DNA of 64,000 nucleotides from Metabacillus sp. KUDC1714 (GTDB lineage Bacteria > Bacillota > Bacilli > Bacillales > Bacillaceae), in contig NZ_CP055263.1 in assembly GCF_014217835.1 (NCBI RefSeq), positions 5,025,501 through 5,089,500 of the forward strand, read 5' to 3'. Below, piece after piece: positions 44,907 through 53,614 of this stretch. A program made the translations under genes and the position numbers. How positions within the stretch are numbered: position 1 is the first letter of the stretch; each line of letters starts with the position of its first letter. The notes under the pieces were generated by a model, which was not told the origin of the DNA, made no database searches, and saw nothing but the letters and a program-made list of their open reading frames with translations.

Positions 44907-45428
44907 TCACTCAACAAGCTGATCCTCAATAAAACGCATCCTCTTAATTACGTTTCCTTCCTTATTTTTATCATAAACATTGAATTCTTTTTGTGGTTCA
45001 GCATCTGACCAAATTATATATGCAATTAGATCATTCTTATGATGTTCTAGCCGATCTGTATTCATGTAACTTTCATCAGGCTGCCAGTCTCTTGGCAAAT
45101 CCTCACTTTCCCTATATAAGGACATATCAAAAATCCTGTTTTTGCCTTCTATTACTTTCATTTCTTCTTCAACTGGATGATCCTTACTGTATTTTTCAAT
45201 TAATTCTTTCAATTGTATTAAATCTTTCGGTGGATTTAGAATCATATAGTGCTTTTTAACAGTCACCACTTCATCATCCTTTTTACCAAAGATCTCTTCT
45301 GTATTGTCAATTTCGAAAATCTTTGTTTCCCCACTTGACTCCTCATTCTTTTTACATCCAATTAAGTTTAATGAAATTAAGAATATACCAATCATTAAAA
45401 CTATAATTTTTAAATTACCTTTATTCAC
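44907..45428 (-). CDS. Hypothetical lipoprotein, overlapping partner of the calcium-repeat protein
   Basis: A 173-residue lipoprotein: the signal ends in NLIGC with Cys25. The mature part is charged, with a segment KDLIQLKELIEKYSKDHPVE and MNTDRLEHHKNDLIAYIIWS near the end. I do not recognise a named family. Its ATG lies inside the 3' end of the upstream gene (8-bp overlap), with GAGGGGGAATTGAGTG as ribosome site, so translation is coupled. Its partner is a large secreted protein with a DUF3289-like C-terminus, so it may protect against, anchor or assist that protein. This is inference. Confidence 0.75.
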   Translation of the reverse strand: MNKGNLKIIVLMIGIFLISLNLIGCKKNEESSGETKIFEIDNTEEIFGKKDDEVVTVKKHYMILNPPKDLIQLKELIEKYSKDHPVEEEMKVIEGKNRIFDMSLYRESEDLPRDWQPDESYMNTDRLEHHKNDLIAYIIWSDAEPQKEFNVYDKNKEGNVIKRMRFIEDQLVE

Positions 45429-48219
45429 TCAATTCCCCCTCGAATGGTATATCCATTTCCATTACAGTAACAAAGGGCTTATATTCCCCATCATATTCAT
45501 TATAATGCTGTAAGACAAACCAGGAACGGAATCCTGCTAAATTGACATACATCTTCTCAACATCTGGCTGATCTAACCCAAAATGATCATATAAACGAAC
45601 ATGCATGACACCTTTGAAGTGATTGTTCTCTACTGAAAAATCTTTTACGGATACTGTATTCCCCCAAGTATCATTTACTGTAATTGTAAGTCCTCCTATT
45701 CTATCACTCCAAGTGCTAAACGTCGGGTAACTAGCATTTCTCTGTATAAAATTATAAAATTCATTAGTTTCCTTTGTACTTTTATCAAACTGAAGTGCTC
45801 CCAAATTACCTCCATTTTTCTTTAGCTCATCAACTAAGGCATTTTTGACAAATTCAACATAGTCTTTTGTTGTCTCATGCTCACTCGCTTTTTTAGTTAA
45901 AGTCTGATTGCTATACTCTGTTGCAGTTCCATCCTCAAAATGATCAATCATATCTAAAACAACATCTTCCATATCTCCCGTAGAAAATATGCTTGTTGAC
46001 ATTGTCTCGAACTCATCAAAGAGAATACCTGGGAAATAAGATTCAAGTAATTGGAAATTGAACATCCAGCTAATGTCAGTCATTTCATCTCCAGTATAAT
46101 CATTTGTTTTCATATCATTCGCTACATTTCCATTTTCATCATGGCCTTCTGGTCTATCTGATTGATGAATTATTAAATTGGATAAATCAGAGTACAACGG
46201 TCTCGAATCCTCATTATCAAAAATTCCATCTCCATCACTATCTTTTTGGTCAGGATAACTAGTTGGAAAGAAACCTTCAAAATGAATAGTAATTCCAAAA
46301 ATTTCTATCGTGAATGTTTTGAATGGACCCATTTCTTGCCCATCGGTTAATCCATCTCCATCACTATCTTTCTTGGTAGGATCTGCGTAAATTATACCGT
46401 ATGGTGTTTTCATTCCTTCAATTTCATAGATGTCGTATAAGCCATCACCATCTGAATCTTTTGTATCTATCCCTCCATCACCTGAATCATCGCTAGAGAC
46501 AATGTCATTCAACTTATCGCTGCTTGCAGCTTGATCGTTCTCTTCACCTGTTTTCGTTGCAATATTTTGAAACAGCGTTTCATTTACACCATCCGTACTT
46601 GAGTAGTCTATTTCCCTACTCCAAAGCTCCAACCATTTTGTCTTATCAACAACCAGATATTCACCAAAGTGAGTAGTTTCCACACTTATTGTATTTTTAC
46701 TTGGATTTAACACAGCGTTAAGGCTTTCAAACATTTCCTCGTCTTCATTGTACCAAACGATGGCTAGATCATCTTCCAACGTGTCTCCTAGCTTCGCTTC
46801 ATCATAAGTAAACTTAATGCTTGCTTTCTCAAATTCTGATTGCGTATTGATGCTTACAGGAGAACCAATAATACCGTGTAAATTAGTTGTTTTAATATTT
46901 ACGTTGTTTGTGCTGTTAATTCTAGTCGTTTTATTAATGTTATCCTTTGCACTAAACCCAACTTCTACGCTTTTAATTTCTGATTTATCAGGCTGAATCA
47001 ATGATTTACTAATCGATTGTTTATAGAGTTCTTGTGAATCCTCGATTTCGTCATTGTTGCTGTCTGCAGCATTCGGATTTGTCTTTAAAGCATATTCATC
47101 TCCATCACTTAACCCATCGTTATCTGTATCATACTTATTAGGTAATGAATCGAACTGATGTACTTCAAATCCGTCAGTTAAACCATCTTGGTCTGAATCT
47201 TCCTTAATCAAATTTGTTTGATAAGCTTGCTCGTCTTTATTACTCAGGTCGTCTTCATCGATATCTTCATCTGCATCACTTATGCCATTACGATCTGAAT
47301 CATATTTTGTCGGGGAAATAAATGATATAACCTCATATTCAATATTGTCCTGCAATCCATCACCATCAGTATCCTTTTTAAATGGATTTATTCCCTCTAG
47401 GAATTCTATTCCATCTGTTATAGTGTCACCATCCGTGTCAGAGGTAGATTCAAAGAATTCTGTGTTAAATAAATAGCCTGCTTTTTCAAGTCCGAATAAC
47501 ACTTGTTTATATGCATTTTGATAGGATTTTGATGCAGGGATAGCTAGATCTTTTTCTAGAAACTCATTAGCTTTTTCAGACATTTTCACAGCGTTATTCA
47601 AATGAGCTTTTAGTTTATTTCCTTTGTGATCTGCTTGATCGGAGATATCCTTTAAGATGCCGATAGCATTTTTATTGACAATTTTATCCGATAAATAAAA
47701 ATTAAAGAGTATATCTGCAAGTAATACCTCAGTTGCTTCATTAAAATCGTTTTTTGTTACATACCCCCATAGACATATGGTTAACGTATGTTTGATTTTC
47801 AAGAGCTGATCACTTTTAAGTACCACCTCTTGTATGTACTCCTCTTGAACAGCTTGTTCATATTGGTTAATCAATTGTTGAAGTACATCAAATTCATTCA
47901 TATCTTTTTGTTTAAAGTCTCCGGTTTCATCAATTTCCGCTATCAGTTTAGAATCAAACTTAGCATTAGTTTCTTTTATGACTGTCACGAAACGCTTTAA
48001 TTCATTTATTGCAATCTGATCATAGATTTTTGCAATTCTGGTGTCCTCATAGAATTCATATTCACTTAACCACTGTTTTACATTTTGCTCACTAGAATTC
48101 TTCTGTTTTCCTTGATTAGCCTCGTTATTTCCCTTTGCAACCACCGCTTGCCCAGATCCGCCGAAAATCATTGCAAAGATCAATAAAAAACTCAACATAC
48201 TTTTTACTTTATTTTTCAT
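45421..48219 (-). CDS. Secreted calcium-repeat (thrombospondin type 3-like) protein with DUF3289-like C-terminal domain
   Basis: A 932-residue exported protein. Signal peptide 1-28 (LLIFAMIFGGSGQAVVAKG). Residues 30-255 are helical. Two blocks of Ca2+-binding D-x-D-x-D-G repeats follow: six at ~261-400 (DTDGDTITDG, DTDGDGLQDN, DSDRNGISDA, DSDQDGLTDG, DTDNDGLSDG, DSNNDEIEDS) and three at ~600-700 (DSDGDGLYDI, DSDGDGLTDG, DSDGDGIFDN). A beta-rich region lies between the blocks. The C-terminal ~200 residues, with YTGDEMTDISWMF, VRLYDHFGLDQPDVE, GFRSWFVLQH and KPFVTVMEMDIPF, resemble DUF3289, a domain found in secreted, toxin-associated proteins of Gram-negative bacteria. It overlaps the downstream lipoprotein gene. 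No cell-wall sorting motif is present. Confidence 0.85.
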   Translation of the reverse strand: MKNKVKSMLSFLLIFAMIFGGSGQAVVAKGNNEANQGKQKNSSEQNVKQWLSEYEFYEDTRIAKIYDQIAINELKRFVTVIKETNAKFDSKLIAEIDETGDFKQKDMNEFDVLQQLINQYEQAVQEEYIQEVVLKSDQLLKIKHTLTICLWGYVTKNDFNEATEVLLADILFNFYLSDKIVNKNAIGILKDISDQADHKGNKLKAHLNNAVKMSEKANEFLEKDLAIPASKSYQNAYKQVLFGLEKAGYLFNTEFFESTSDTDGDTITDGIEFLEGINPFKKDTDGDGLQDNIEYEVISFISPTKYDSDRNGISDADEDIDEDDLSNKDEQAYQTNLIKEDSDQDGLTDGFEVHQFDSLPNKYDTDNDGLSDGDEYALKTNPNAADSNNDEIEDSQELYKQSISKSLIQPDKSEIKSVEVGFSAKDNINKTTRINSTNNVNIKTTNLHGIIGSPVSINTQSEFEKASIKFTYDEAKLGDTLEDDLAIVWYNEDEEMFESLNAVLNPSKNTISVETTHFGEYLVVDKTKWLELWSREIDYSSTDGVNETLFQNIATKTGEENDQAASSDKLNDIVSSDDSGDGGIDTKDSDGDGLYDIYEIEGMKTPYGIIYADPTKKDSDGDGLTDGQEMGPFKTFTIEIFGITIHFEGFFPTSYPDQKDSDGDGIFDNEDSRPLYSDLSNLIIHQSDRPEGHDENGNVANDMKTNDYTGDEMTDISWMFNFQLLESYFPGILFDEFETMSTSIFSTGDMEDVVLDMIDHFEDGTATEYSNQTLTKKASEHETTKDYVEFVKNALVDELKKNGGNLGALQFDKSTKETNEFYNFIQRNASYPTFSTWSDRIGGLTITVNDTWGNTVSVKDFSVENNHFKGVMHVRLYDHFGLDQPDVEKMYVNLAGFRSWFVLQHYNEYDGEYKPFVTVMEMDIPFEGELSE

Positions 48220-49010
48220 CGTGATAATCTCCTCTATAAAAATATTAATATAACCTATCTACGATATCGTGGTTCCCACCCAAAGAAATATTGTCAAAAT
48301 CCTTGAGCTAATGTCATTAAATCAACCCCTTTGACAAGTGTTATTTTTCTAATAGCAACTAGTGGGTACCTACCAAAAGTACAAAATAGGAATATATTAC
48401 AAACAATACGAATACTGAATTTTCTAAAAATTTTTAAATCAGAAAGACACCTAATTTTTTAGTGTCTTGTCTTTTTAAATTTACCGAACATAAATAAATC
48501 TTTGACCAATATATTTTCGGTCTGTAAACCAATGAATGGATTCCGTTTCGCTCCCCAACCGTTTATATGAAACGTGTCAGGGGATGATGCTTTTTGGTCC
48601 TTAGACTGTGGCGAAAATGCAAAAACATTGAAAAGCATAAAATAAACGGTAACAGTTATTTCTTATAGTTCCTTGGGGGATAAATTCATTTTTTCTCCTT
48701 TCCTCCCTAAACTAAAATTTCTTGAACCAAATTTTAGTTTATTATGTAAATCTCTGGGATGTAAGGTAAAAACCTCCTGATAATTTAATTATTTTTATCA
48801 TACTTATGAATCAATTGATCTTTATTTAGAGATTGAACCTATATATACAGTCATTTTGGGAAAATTGTACGTTAAGCATTATATTTAAAGCTAAAAAGCC
48901 GGATTCCTGTATCCTAAGGAAGGCCGGCTTTCATATATCATATCTATAACACTCTTTGACTATCATGTCCCGTTGTTGAATACATAGTTTTTTTGAATCT
49001 CTCTTAACAT
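48220..49010. other. Long gene-free stretch upstream of the calcium-repeat protein
   Basis: It presumably holds the promoter of the minus-strand gene starting at 48219. It contains a small hairpin at 48444-48468 (AAGACAC/GTGTCTT with a T-rich tail) and the terminator at 48895. No credible frame was seen on either strand. Confidence 0.4.
48895..48931. terminator. Terminator-like hairpin
   Basis: AAAGCCGG and CCGGCTTT form an 8-bp GC-rich stem with a 21-base loop. On the minus strand it is followed by TTAGC, on the plus strand by a T-poor tail. It could end the former VOC transcript that stops at 49011. Confidence 0.6.
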
Positions 49011-49052
49011 TTACAAATCATCAACATGTTCCCCATCTGGATCTTTAAAATT
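49011..49052 (-). pseudogene. VOC-family (glyoxalase-like) gene, 3' piece
   Basis: The minus strand reads NFKDPDGEHVDDL and a stop, the typical end of a VOC metalloenzyme domain. The upstream part lies at 51037-51175, on the far side of the inserted element. Removing 49053-51044 joins the pieces exactly as GHWFNFKDPDG. Confidence 0.75.
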
Positions 49053-49159
49053 GGCTGTTTTCGCAAACTTTGTTGCTTTTAAAATAGTATTGGGTTGGTT
49101 GATTGCAGCGAGAGGATGCTCGCTTTCCGTGGGGCGGGCGATGAGCCTCCCTCTAGAAA

Positions 49160-49526
49160 TGTTGGTATATCAACGCTTAAAACTGTTTTAATAGACAGAA
49201 AAAAAATTTTCACTTACTGATTTTCACTACAGATTATCATCAATTTCCAAAAGTTCAAAATATTGTTATTCTGAGGTTACGCTTCGCTAGAGTTAATTGG
49301 AAATGATTAACTCTAAGTGCTTATATGATGCACTTCGGATCTCTGCGAATCTTATGATGACGTACCCTCCCATGTCTCTTGGCGTCTAACGCGTACATTC
49401 CTTCGTTCGGTCTATTCATAAGGCAGAGGCTGGCTATGCTCCTCGAGGGACTCTTAGTCTAATGGCTCATTTCGTGCCAACTTCTCCGTGTCATCCTATT
49501 GTCTAGATTACAAACTAGGAAGTTGC
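49160..49526 (-). ncRNA. Candidate bridge (seek) RNA region of the IS110 element
   Basis: The 3' non-coding part of the element is rich in hairpins, including a perfect 10-bp stem TAGAGTTAAT/ATTAACTCTA with an 8-base loop (49288-49315) and several GC-rich arms between 49330 and 49500. IS110-family elements encode a structured guide RNA in a non-coding end, and in IS1111-like members it is downstream of the gene. Exact RNA ends cannot be read here. Confidence 0.4.
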
Positions 49527-50807
49527 TTAGGCTGCCTCTTTGAGGCAATGGAGATCTGTTAACATATGATTTACATTAAAGTGCACTCGTTTTGTACACA
49601 AAGCGTGTAGAATTTTTAGTAATTTCCCGCATAAAACAACCATGGCTTCTTTCTTCTTTAATGGATTGACAGTACGAGTCGTATAGTAATGGTACAAAGA
49701 TTTAAACGCTATGTTGTGTTGAATTATAGGGAGGATGACTCTAAATAATATAGCCCGTAACTTCCTCCTACCTCTTTTGGAAATTTTCTTTTGACCTTTG
49801 TGTTGGCCAGAAGAGTTTTCTCTAAGCGTGAGCCCCGCTAATTTAATTAATTGGCGTGGGTGCTGATATTGCCTAAGAGAACCTATCTCAGAGAGTAGTT
49901 CAACAACAGTATTTTCGCCTAAACCAGGAATAGATAAAATATACTCATAGTCTGTCAATTGTTGAGCGAGGTCATTTAACCTTGATGATAAGACCTCCAG
50001 TTGGTTTGAAAGAGCTTTGTACTGAGAAAGTAATGTATCCATTTCAAATCGGGCCATTTCTAGCCCCTCAGTTAAACCAATGGACTGACCGGCTATTGAT
50101 TTTAGCTTTTGTATTTTAGAAACGGAAAGACACTTTATTCCTTCAACCCTTTTGTAAAGTGAGATAAGTTCTTCATCATTTTTCCCATCAAAATCGATTG
50201 GCAAAGGTGTCACCTCGAGAACAGCGCATGCGTTTTTACCGAAGCTTTTGAATACATGATGGAACTCAGGGAAATAAAGATCTGTCCACCGAATCATTCG
50301 ATTCTTAAGTGATACGATGTCTTCCTGCATTTTAGTCCGAAAACTCGCCCCATTACGAAGTTCGGCTTCTGTCCCTTCTAAAATTCGTGTATAGTTGAAC
50401 CGGCCATCGCGGATTAAAGAAGCGATAACGCGAGCGTCCTTTTGATCATTCTTAGTTTGAAGGTTATCATCTAATTCCTTCGTTCTATTCACATGCATAG
50501 GGTTAACCATGACAAATTGAATATTATTTTCGACTAAATAAGCAGCTAAGTTCATCCAATAATGCCCTGTGGGCTCAAAGCCGACTAAGACATCTGTCTT
50601 TTCATGTGATTCTAGTAGAGAATGAATCATATTGTGTAGTTGCTCAAACCCATCAAGGGATTGTATGAACGGAAACGGTTTTTGCAAAATTCGTCCACGA
50701 TCATCGATAGCGCATGCGTAATGTTTTTTCTTCGCAATGTCTATTCCAATAACAAGTGTTTTTTCAGATACTTGATTAATTTTGGTATTCATATTACTAT
50801 TCATCAT
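49527..50807 (-). CDS. IS110-family transposase (bridge recombinase)
   Basis: A 426-residue DEDD recombinase. The N-terminal RuvC-like domain has the acidic residues in LVIGIDIAKKKHYACAID, GFEPTGHYWMNL and QTKNDQKDARVIA. A coiled region follows (~190-290). The C-terminal transposase_20 domain has SIPGLGENTVVELLSEIG, KLAGLTLRENSSGQHKGQKK (with the catalytic Ser) and SKRGRRKLRAILFRV. All active-site segments look intact and the frame is open, so it may be active. AGGAGG precedes ATGATG. It catalyses sequence-guided insertion through a structured RNA made by the element. Confidence 0.93.
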   Translation of the reverse strand: MMNSNMNTKINQVSEKTLVIGIDIAKKKHYACAIDDRGRILQKPFPFIQSLDGFEQLHNMIHSLLESHEKTDVLVGFEPTGHYWMNLAAYLVENNIQFVMVNPMHVNRTKELDDNLQTKNDQKDARVIASLIRDGRFNYTRILEGTEAELRNGASFRTKMQEDIVSLKNRMIRWTDLYFPEFHHVFKSFGKNACAVLEVTPLPIDFDGKNDEELISLYKRVEGIKCLSVSKIQKLKSIAGQSIGLTEGLEMARFEMDTLLSQYKALSNQLEVLSSRLNDLAQQLTDYEYILSIPGLGENTVVELLSEIGSLRQYQHPRQLIKLAGLTLRENSSGQHKGQKKISKRGRRKLRAILFRVILPIIQHNIAFKSLYHYYTTRTVNPLKKKEAMVVLCGKLLKILHALCTKRVHFNVNHMLTDLHCLKEAA

Positions 50808-51036
50808 ATGGTCCTCCTGTATGGTGATGAGTCAATTTAGTCGTTGATACTCAAGCATCATACAAGAGGACTTTTTGTTTTGCAAGAAGCCTTAAGGATA
50901 TTAAACAGGAATGCTCCTCAGCGCGAAGCGCCTGCGGGGTCTCATCTGTCCCGCTACTCCCACAGGAGTCTCGCATATCCGTTCCAATCACCCTAATCAG
51001 TTTTGTTCAAAAACAACAATCTTTTAGAAAAGAGCC

Positions 51037-51175
51037 TTAAAATTAAACCAATGGCCATTCTCTATATCTGTAATAAGTTCAACTACACTTATATGAAATG
51101 GTAAGCCTCATCTATATCGTCAGTGTTAAAATGGATTTAACTTGAACTTGGAAGAAGTTTCAATTACAAAAAGTA
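51037..51175 (-). pseudogene. VOC-family gene, upstream piece
   Basis: The minus strand carries HFNTDDIDEAYHFI and, in a second frame, SVVELITDIENGHWFNFK, with stops and a frameshift between. Both are typical of the second half of a VOC domain. It is cut at 51037 by the inserted element and continues at 49052. No start region was recognised, so the gene was damaged at more than one place. Confidence 0.65.
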
Positions 51176-51234
51176 TATCTAAGTAATTTTGAACAAATAT
51201 TATAACTATTGAAAATCAAAAGGAGGTGTCTACA

Positions 51235-51414
51235 ATGAACGCACAACGAGCACAAGAAATTGCTTCTTCGCCAATTATGGCTAATGTAACTTATAATGGA
51301 GATAGTATTTACATTGAGCATGTGGATAAACAAAATGGAATAGCTACAATCCATTCCCTTGATGAACCAAATAATAAACAAAGTGTTTCTGTAACAAGCT
51401 TAAATGAGCAGTAA
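51235..51414 (+). CDS. sspH: Small acid-soluble spore protein, H-type
   Basis: A 59-residue protein of the SspH family: MNAQRAQEIASSPIMANVTY, then IYIEHVDKQNG and SLDEPNNKQSVSV. It is packed in the spore core and is expected to be made in the forespore late in sporulation. The ATG at 51235 follows GGAGGTG. An in-frame GTG at 51226 overlaps that site and is unlikely. It is a single gene with its own terminator. It supports assignment of the organism to spore-forming Bacillaceae. Confidence 0.9.
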   Translation: MNAQRAQEIASSPIMANVTYNGDSIYIEHVDKQNGIATIHSLDEPNNKQSVSVTSLNEQ

Positions 51415-51436
51415 TTTCACAAGTGTTTCTCAATAA

Positions 51437-51470
51437 GAAACCTCCACCTTTGGGTGGTGGTTTCATGTTT
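51437..51470 (+). terminator. Terminator of sspH
   Basis: GAAACCTCCACC pairs with GGTGGTGGTTTC (one mismatch), with a short loop and T-rich tail. Between here and the ADH terminator at 51710 nothing else was recognised. Confidence 0.8.
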
Positions 51471-51709
51471 GATTAAATTTAGTTGAAATCTGCTTTAACT
51501 ATTCATCCCCTTTTTCTTAACAAAAAAAAATCTCCTTCTCACAAATTCTTTTCGATAAACTGGTTCAATTCAATAAGAACGCCTTAACGGTGATAACTAG
51601 GTAACAGCCTTTCGATTTCCTTCTTTCTAGAGTAAGACGATTAATCATTTTGTAAACACTACCTCCGCTAAATTACAATTAGGGAAAGCATTATAAATAG
51701 AGAAAAAAA

Positions 51710-51741
51710 GATGTCCCAAAAGCTGGCTCTTTTAGGACATC
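51710..51741 (-). terminator. Terminator of the alcohol dehydrogenase gene
   Basis: GATGTCC and GGACATC, extended by AAAAG/CTTTT inside, form a strong stem. On the minus strand a run of seven T follows. Confidence 0.88.
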
Positions 51742-51775
51742 CTTGATAGTATCTTCAATTTATCGCTGTCACAAC

Positions 51776-52816
51776 TTACATTGTACTGATATCAATCACG
51801 AATCGATACTTTACATCTGAAGCTAAGACACGTTCATAGGCTTCGTCAATTTGATCAGCTGAAATTATTTCAATATTAGGAGCAATATTATGTTTTGCAC
51901 AGAACTCCAACATCTCTTGAGTCTCACGAATGCCTCCAATCATTGAACCTGCAAATGAACGACGATGACCGATGAGAGAGAACACATTTACTGCCAATGG
52001 CTCTGCAGGGGCACCAACATTTACTAGAGTACCATCTAGCGTTAACAGTGAGAGATATGCACTAATATCGATTTTTGCACTTACCGTGTTTATGATCAGG
52101 TCAAAAGTACCAGCAAGTTTATTAAATGTCTCAGAATCACTTGTAGCATAGTAGTTGTCTGCGCCGAATTGCAAACCATCTTCCTTTTTATTCAATGTTT
52201 GTGACAGGACGGTAACTTCTGCTCCCATGGCGTGTGCAATCTTGACAGCCATATGACCAAGACCTCCCAAACCAACAACCGCAACTTTCTTACCTGGACC
52301 AGCTCCCCAATGGTTTAATGGTGAATATGTCGTAATACCTGCGCAAAGTAATGGTGCTGCGACGTCAAGTTCAATATTGTCAGGAATTCTGACAACAAAA
52401 TCCTCAGTTACGACAATATGGGTAGAATAGCCACCTTGTGTAGGCTCACCATATTTGTCAACACCAGCATATGTAGGAACATTTCCTTTGAGACAGTATT
52501 GTTCTTCCCCTTTAATGCAGTTGTCACATTTTCCACATGAGTCAACCATACATCCGACCCCTACTCGGTCACCGACTTTATACTTTGTCACCTCAGCTCC
52601 AACATCTGTGACAACTCCAGCGATCTCGTGTCCAGGTACAAGAGGATAATTCACGGGACCCCATTCACCGTGAGCAGTATGGATGTCAGAGTGACATATG
52701 CCTGCATATTTAATTTCAATTAGAACATCATGTAAATCAAGATCACGTCTTTTAATTTCAGCAACTCGGAACGGCTTGTCTGGACCGTCGACTGCTCGCG
52801 CTTTAGCTGTTGTCAT
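51776..52816 (-). CDS. Zinc-dependent NAD(P) alcohol dehydrogenase (cinnamyl alcohol dehydrogenase type)
   Basis: A 346-residue medium-chain dehydrogenase reducing aldehydes to alcohols or the reverse. The catalytic zinc site is [14 protein letters not shown] and PGHEIAG, the structural zinc loop has four Cys in [20 protein letters not shown], and the Rossmann motif is [15 protein letters not shown]. The start at 52816 follows TTGGAGG. It is divergent from a MerR-type regulator of the AdhR class, with matching palindromes between them, so it is probably induced by reactive aldehydes. Confidence 0.93.
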   Translation of the reverse strand: MTTAKARAVDGPDKPFRVAEIKRRDLDLHDVLIEIKYAGICHSDIHTAHGEWGPVNYPLVPGHEIAGVVTDVGAEVTKYKVGDRVGVGCMVDSCGKCDNCIKGEEQYCLKGNVPTYAGVDKYGEPTQGGYSTHIVVTEDFVVRIPDNIELDVAAPLLCAGITTYSPLNHWGAGPGKKVAVVGLGGLGHMAVKIAHAMGAEVTVLSQTLNKKEDGLQFGADNYYATSDSETFNKLAGTFDLIINTVSAKIDISAYLSLLTLDGTLVNVGAPAEPLAVNVFSLIGHRRSFAGSMIGGIRETQEMLEFCAKHNIAPNIEIISADQIDEAYERVLASDVKYRFVIDISTM

Positions 52817-52933
52817 TTGTTTAACCTCCAATATAATTCGTTCTTTCAAGAGAATTGAGTCGGGATCAGGTATAAATACTTAACTTCCCTTTGATTCTTT
52901 TCTTTCATTTTCTCTTGCAAAACTAGAATAATC

Positions 52934-52951
52934 CCTATAGTTAACTCTAGG
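52934..52951. promoter_or_regulatory. AdhR/MerR-type operator 1
   Basis: CCTATAGTTAACTCTAGG is an 18-bp palindrome with one mismatched pair, centred on GTTAAC. Such dyads lie in the stretched spacer of MerR-regulated promoters. It is 118 bp upstream of the dehydrogenase start. Confidence 0.7.
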
Positions 52952-53049
52952 TCAAGCATTAAGTTTGTACAGGATACGACACAAACCAAAAAAATGAATT
53001 CTTTAGACTTTTACATTAAGCAAACAAAATGATAAAATTTTATCAAAAC

Positions 53050-53067
53050 ATAGAGTTAACTCGAAGT
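53050..53067. promoter_or_regulatory. AdhR/MerR-type operator 2
   Basis: ATAGAGTTAACTCGAAGT shares the core AGAGTTAACTC with operator 1. It is 30 bp before the MerR-type gene, suggesting autoregulation. Confidence 0.6.
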
Positions 53068-53096
53068 CTATATCGAGAAAAAGGAGGTAAATTAAT

Positions 53097-53501
53097 ATGA
53101 CATATTCTATAAGCGAAGTTGCAAAAGAATTAAATCTCACAGTGTATGCCTTACGTTACTACGATAAGGAGGGCCTAATGCCTTTTGTAGAGCGTAGCCC
53201 TAGTGGAACCAGATTATTTAAAGAATCCGATATTGAAGCATTAAAAATTATTCAATGTCTAAAATCTACCGGGATGCCTATTAAGGAAATTAAAGGTTTC
53301 ATTGAATGGTGTTCTGAGGGCGATTCCACTTTGCAGCAAAGATATGACTTGTTTTTGGAGCGAAAAGCTACAGTAGAAGCACAGTTAGAAGAACTGAATA
53401 AAACAATGGAACTCATAAATCATAAATGCAACTATTACATGACCGCCTTGGACGCAGGAACGGAAGATATTCATAAGAATAACAAAATAGGGAATTTTTA
53501 A
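53097..53501 (+). CDS. MerR family regulator, AdhR-like
   Basis: A 134-residue MerR-type activator. The N-terminal winged helix is YSISEVAKELNLTVYALRYY, then RSPSGTRLFKESDIEAL. A coiled-coil dimer helix follows (ERKATVEAQLEELNKTMELI). Cys54 in IIQCLKSTGM lies close to the position of the reactive Cys in Bacillus subtilis AdhR, which senses formaldehyde and methylglyoxal. AGGAGG precedes the ATG. It is divergent from the zinc alcohol dehydrogenase, and both start regions carry the same GTTAAC-centred dyad. Confidence 0.9.
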   Translation: MTYSISEVAKELNLTVYALRYYDKEGLMPFVERSPSGTRLFKESDIEALKIIQCLKSTGMPIKEIKGFIEWCSEGDSTLQQRYDLFLERKATVEAQLEELNKTMELINHKCNYYMTALDAGTEDIHKNNKIGNF

Positions 53502-53509
53502 CTAACTGA

Positions 53510-53560
53510 AAAACCACCTGCCCTTCATAATTGTTGATCTGAAGGACAGGTGGTTTGTTT
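53510..53560 (+). terminator. Terminator of the MerR-type gene
   Basis: AAACCACCTG and CAGGTGGTTT, extended by CCTTC/GAAGG, form a long stem with a 15-base loop and a TTTGTTTT tail. It may also serve the convergent XdhC gene. Confidence 0.85.
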
Positions 53561-53614
53561 TATGATAAGAATCCCTGAAGAAGGAAAGCCATTTAAGGTC
53601 GCTGTCATTGAGTC

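Larger units (their letters stand above)
49151..50913 (-). mobile_element. IS110-family insertion sequence
   Basis: About 1.76 kb inserted inside the MITE-like element. The two halves of the interrupted repeat are GAGCCTCC (to 49150) and CTCCTCAGCGCG (from 50914), so CTCC occurs at both junctions and the exact ends are uncertain by four bases. No long terminal inverted repeats are seen, as expected for IS110. It has about 105 bp upstream and 376 bp downstream of the transposase gene. Confidence 0.75.
49053..51036. mobile_element. MITE-like palindromic element with 8-bp target duplication, split by an IS110 element
   Basis: Terminal inverted repeats begin GGCTGTTTTC (49053) and GGCTCTTTTC (minus strand from 51036), matching at 22 of 28 positions. 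TTAAAATT flanks both ends (49045-49052 and 51037-51044), an 8-bp target duplication. The element interior (about 98 bp on the left and 119 bp on the right, not counting the IS) is GC-rich, with CTTTCCGTGGGGCGGGCG and CCTGCGGGGTCTCATCTGTC, a type of intergenic repeat common in Bacillaceae. It encodes no protein of its own. GGCTCTTT ends with 8-bp duplications are typical of ISL3-family elements, which might mobilise it. That link is inference. Confidence 0.75.

Noticed and set aside
45421..48219. Cell-wall-anchored adhesin
   Set aside because: There is no LPXTG-type motif or C-terminal membrane segment. The C-terminus is a folded DUF3289-like domain.
48500..48700. Possible small RNA or leader in the long gap
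   Set aside because: No strong stem, conserved motif or terminator was found in this part to support a call.
49160..49526. Riboswitch or attenuator
   Set aside because: The hairpins lie inside the IS110 element after its gene, not in a leader. An element-encoded guide RNA is the better reading.
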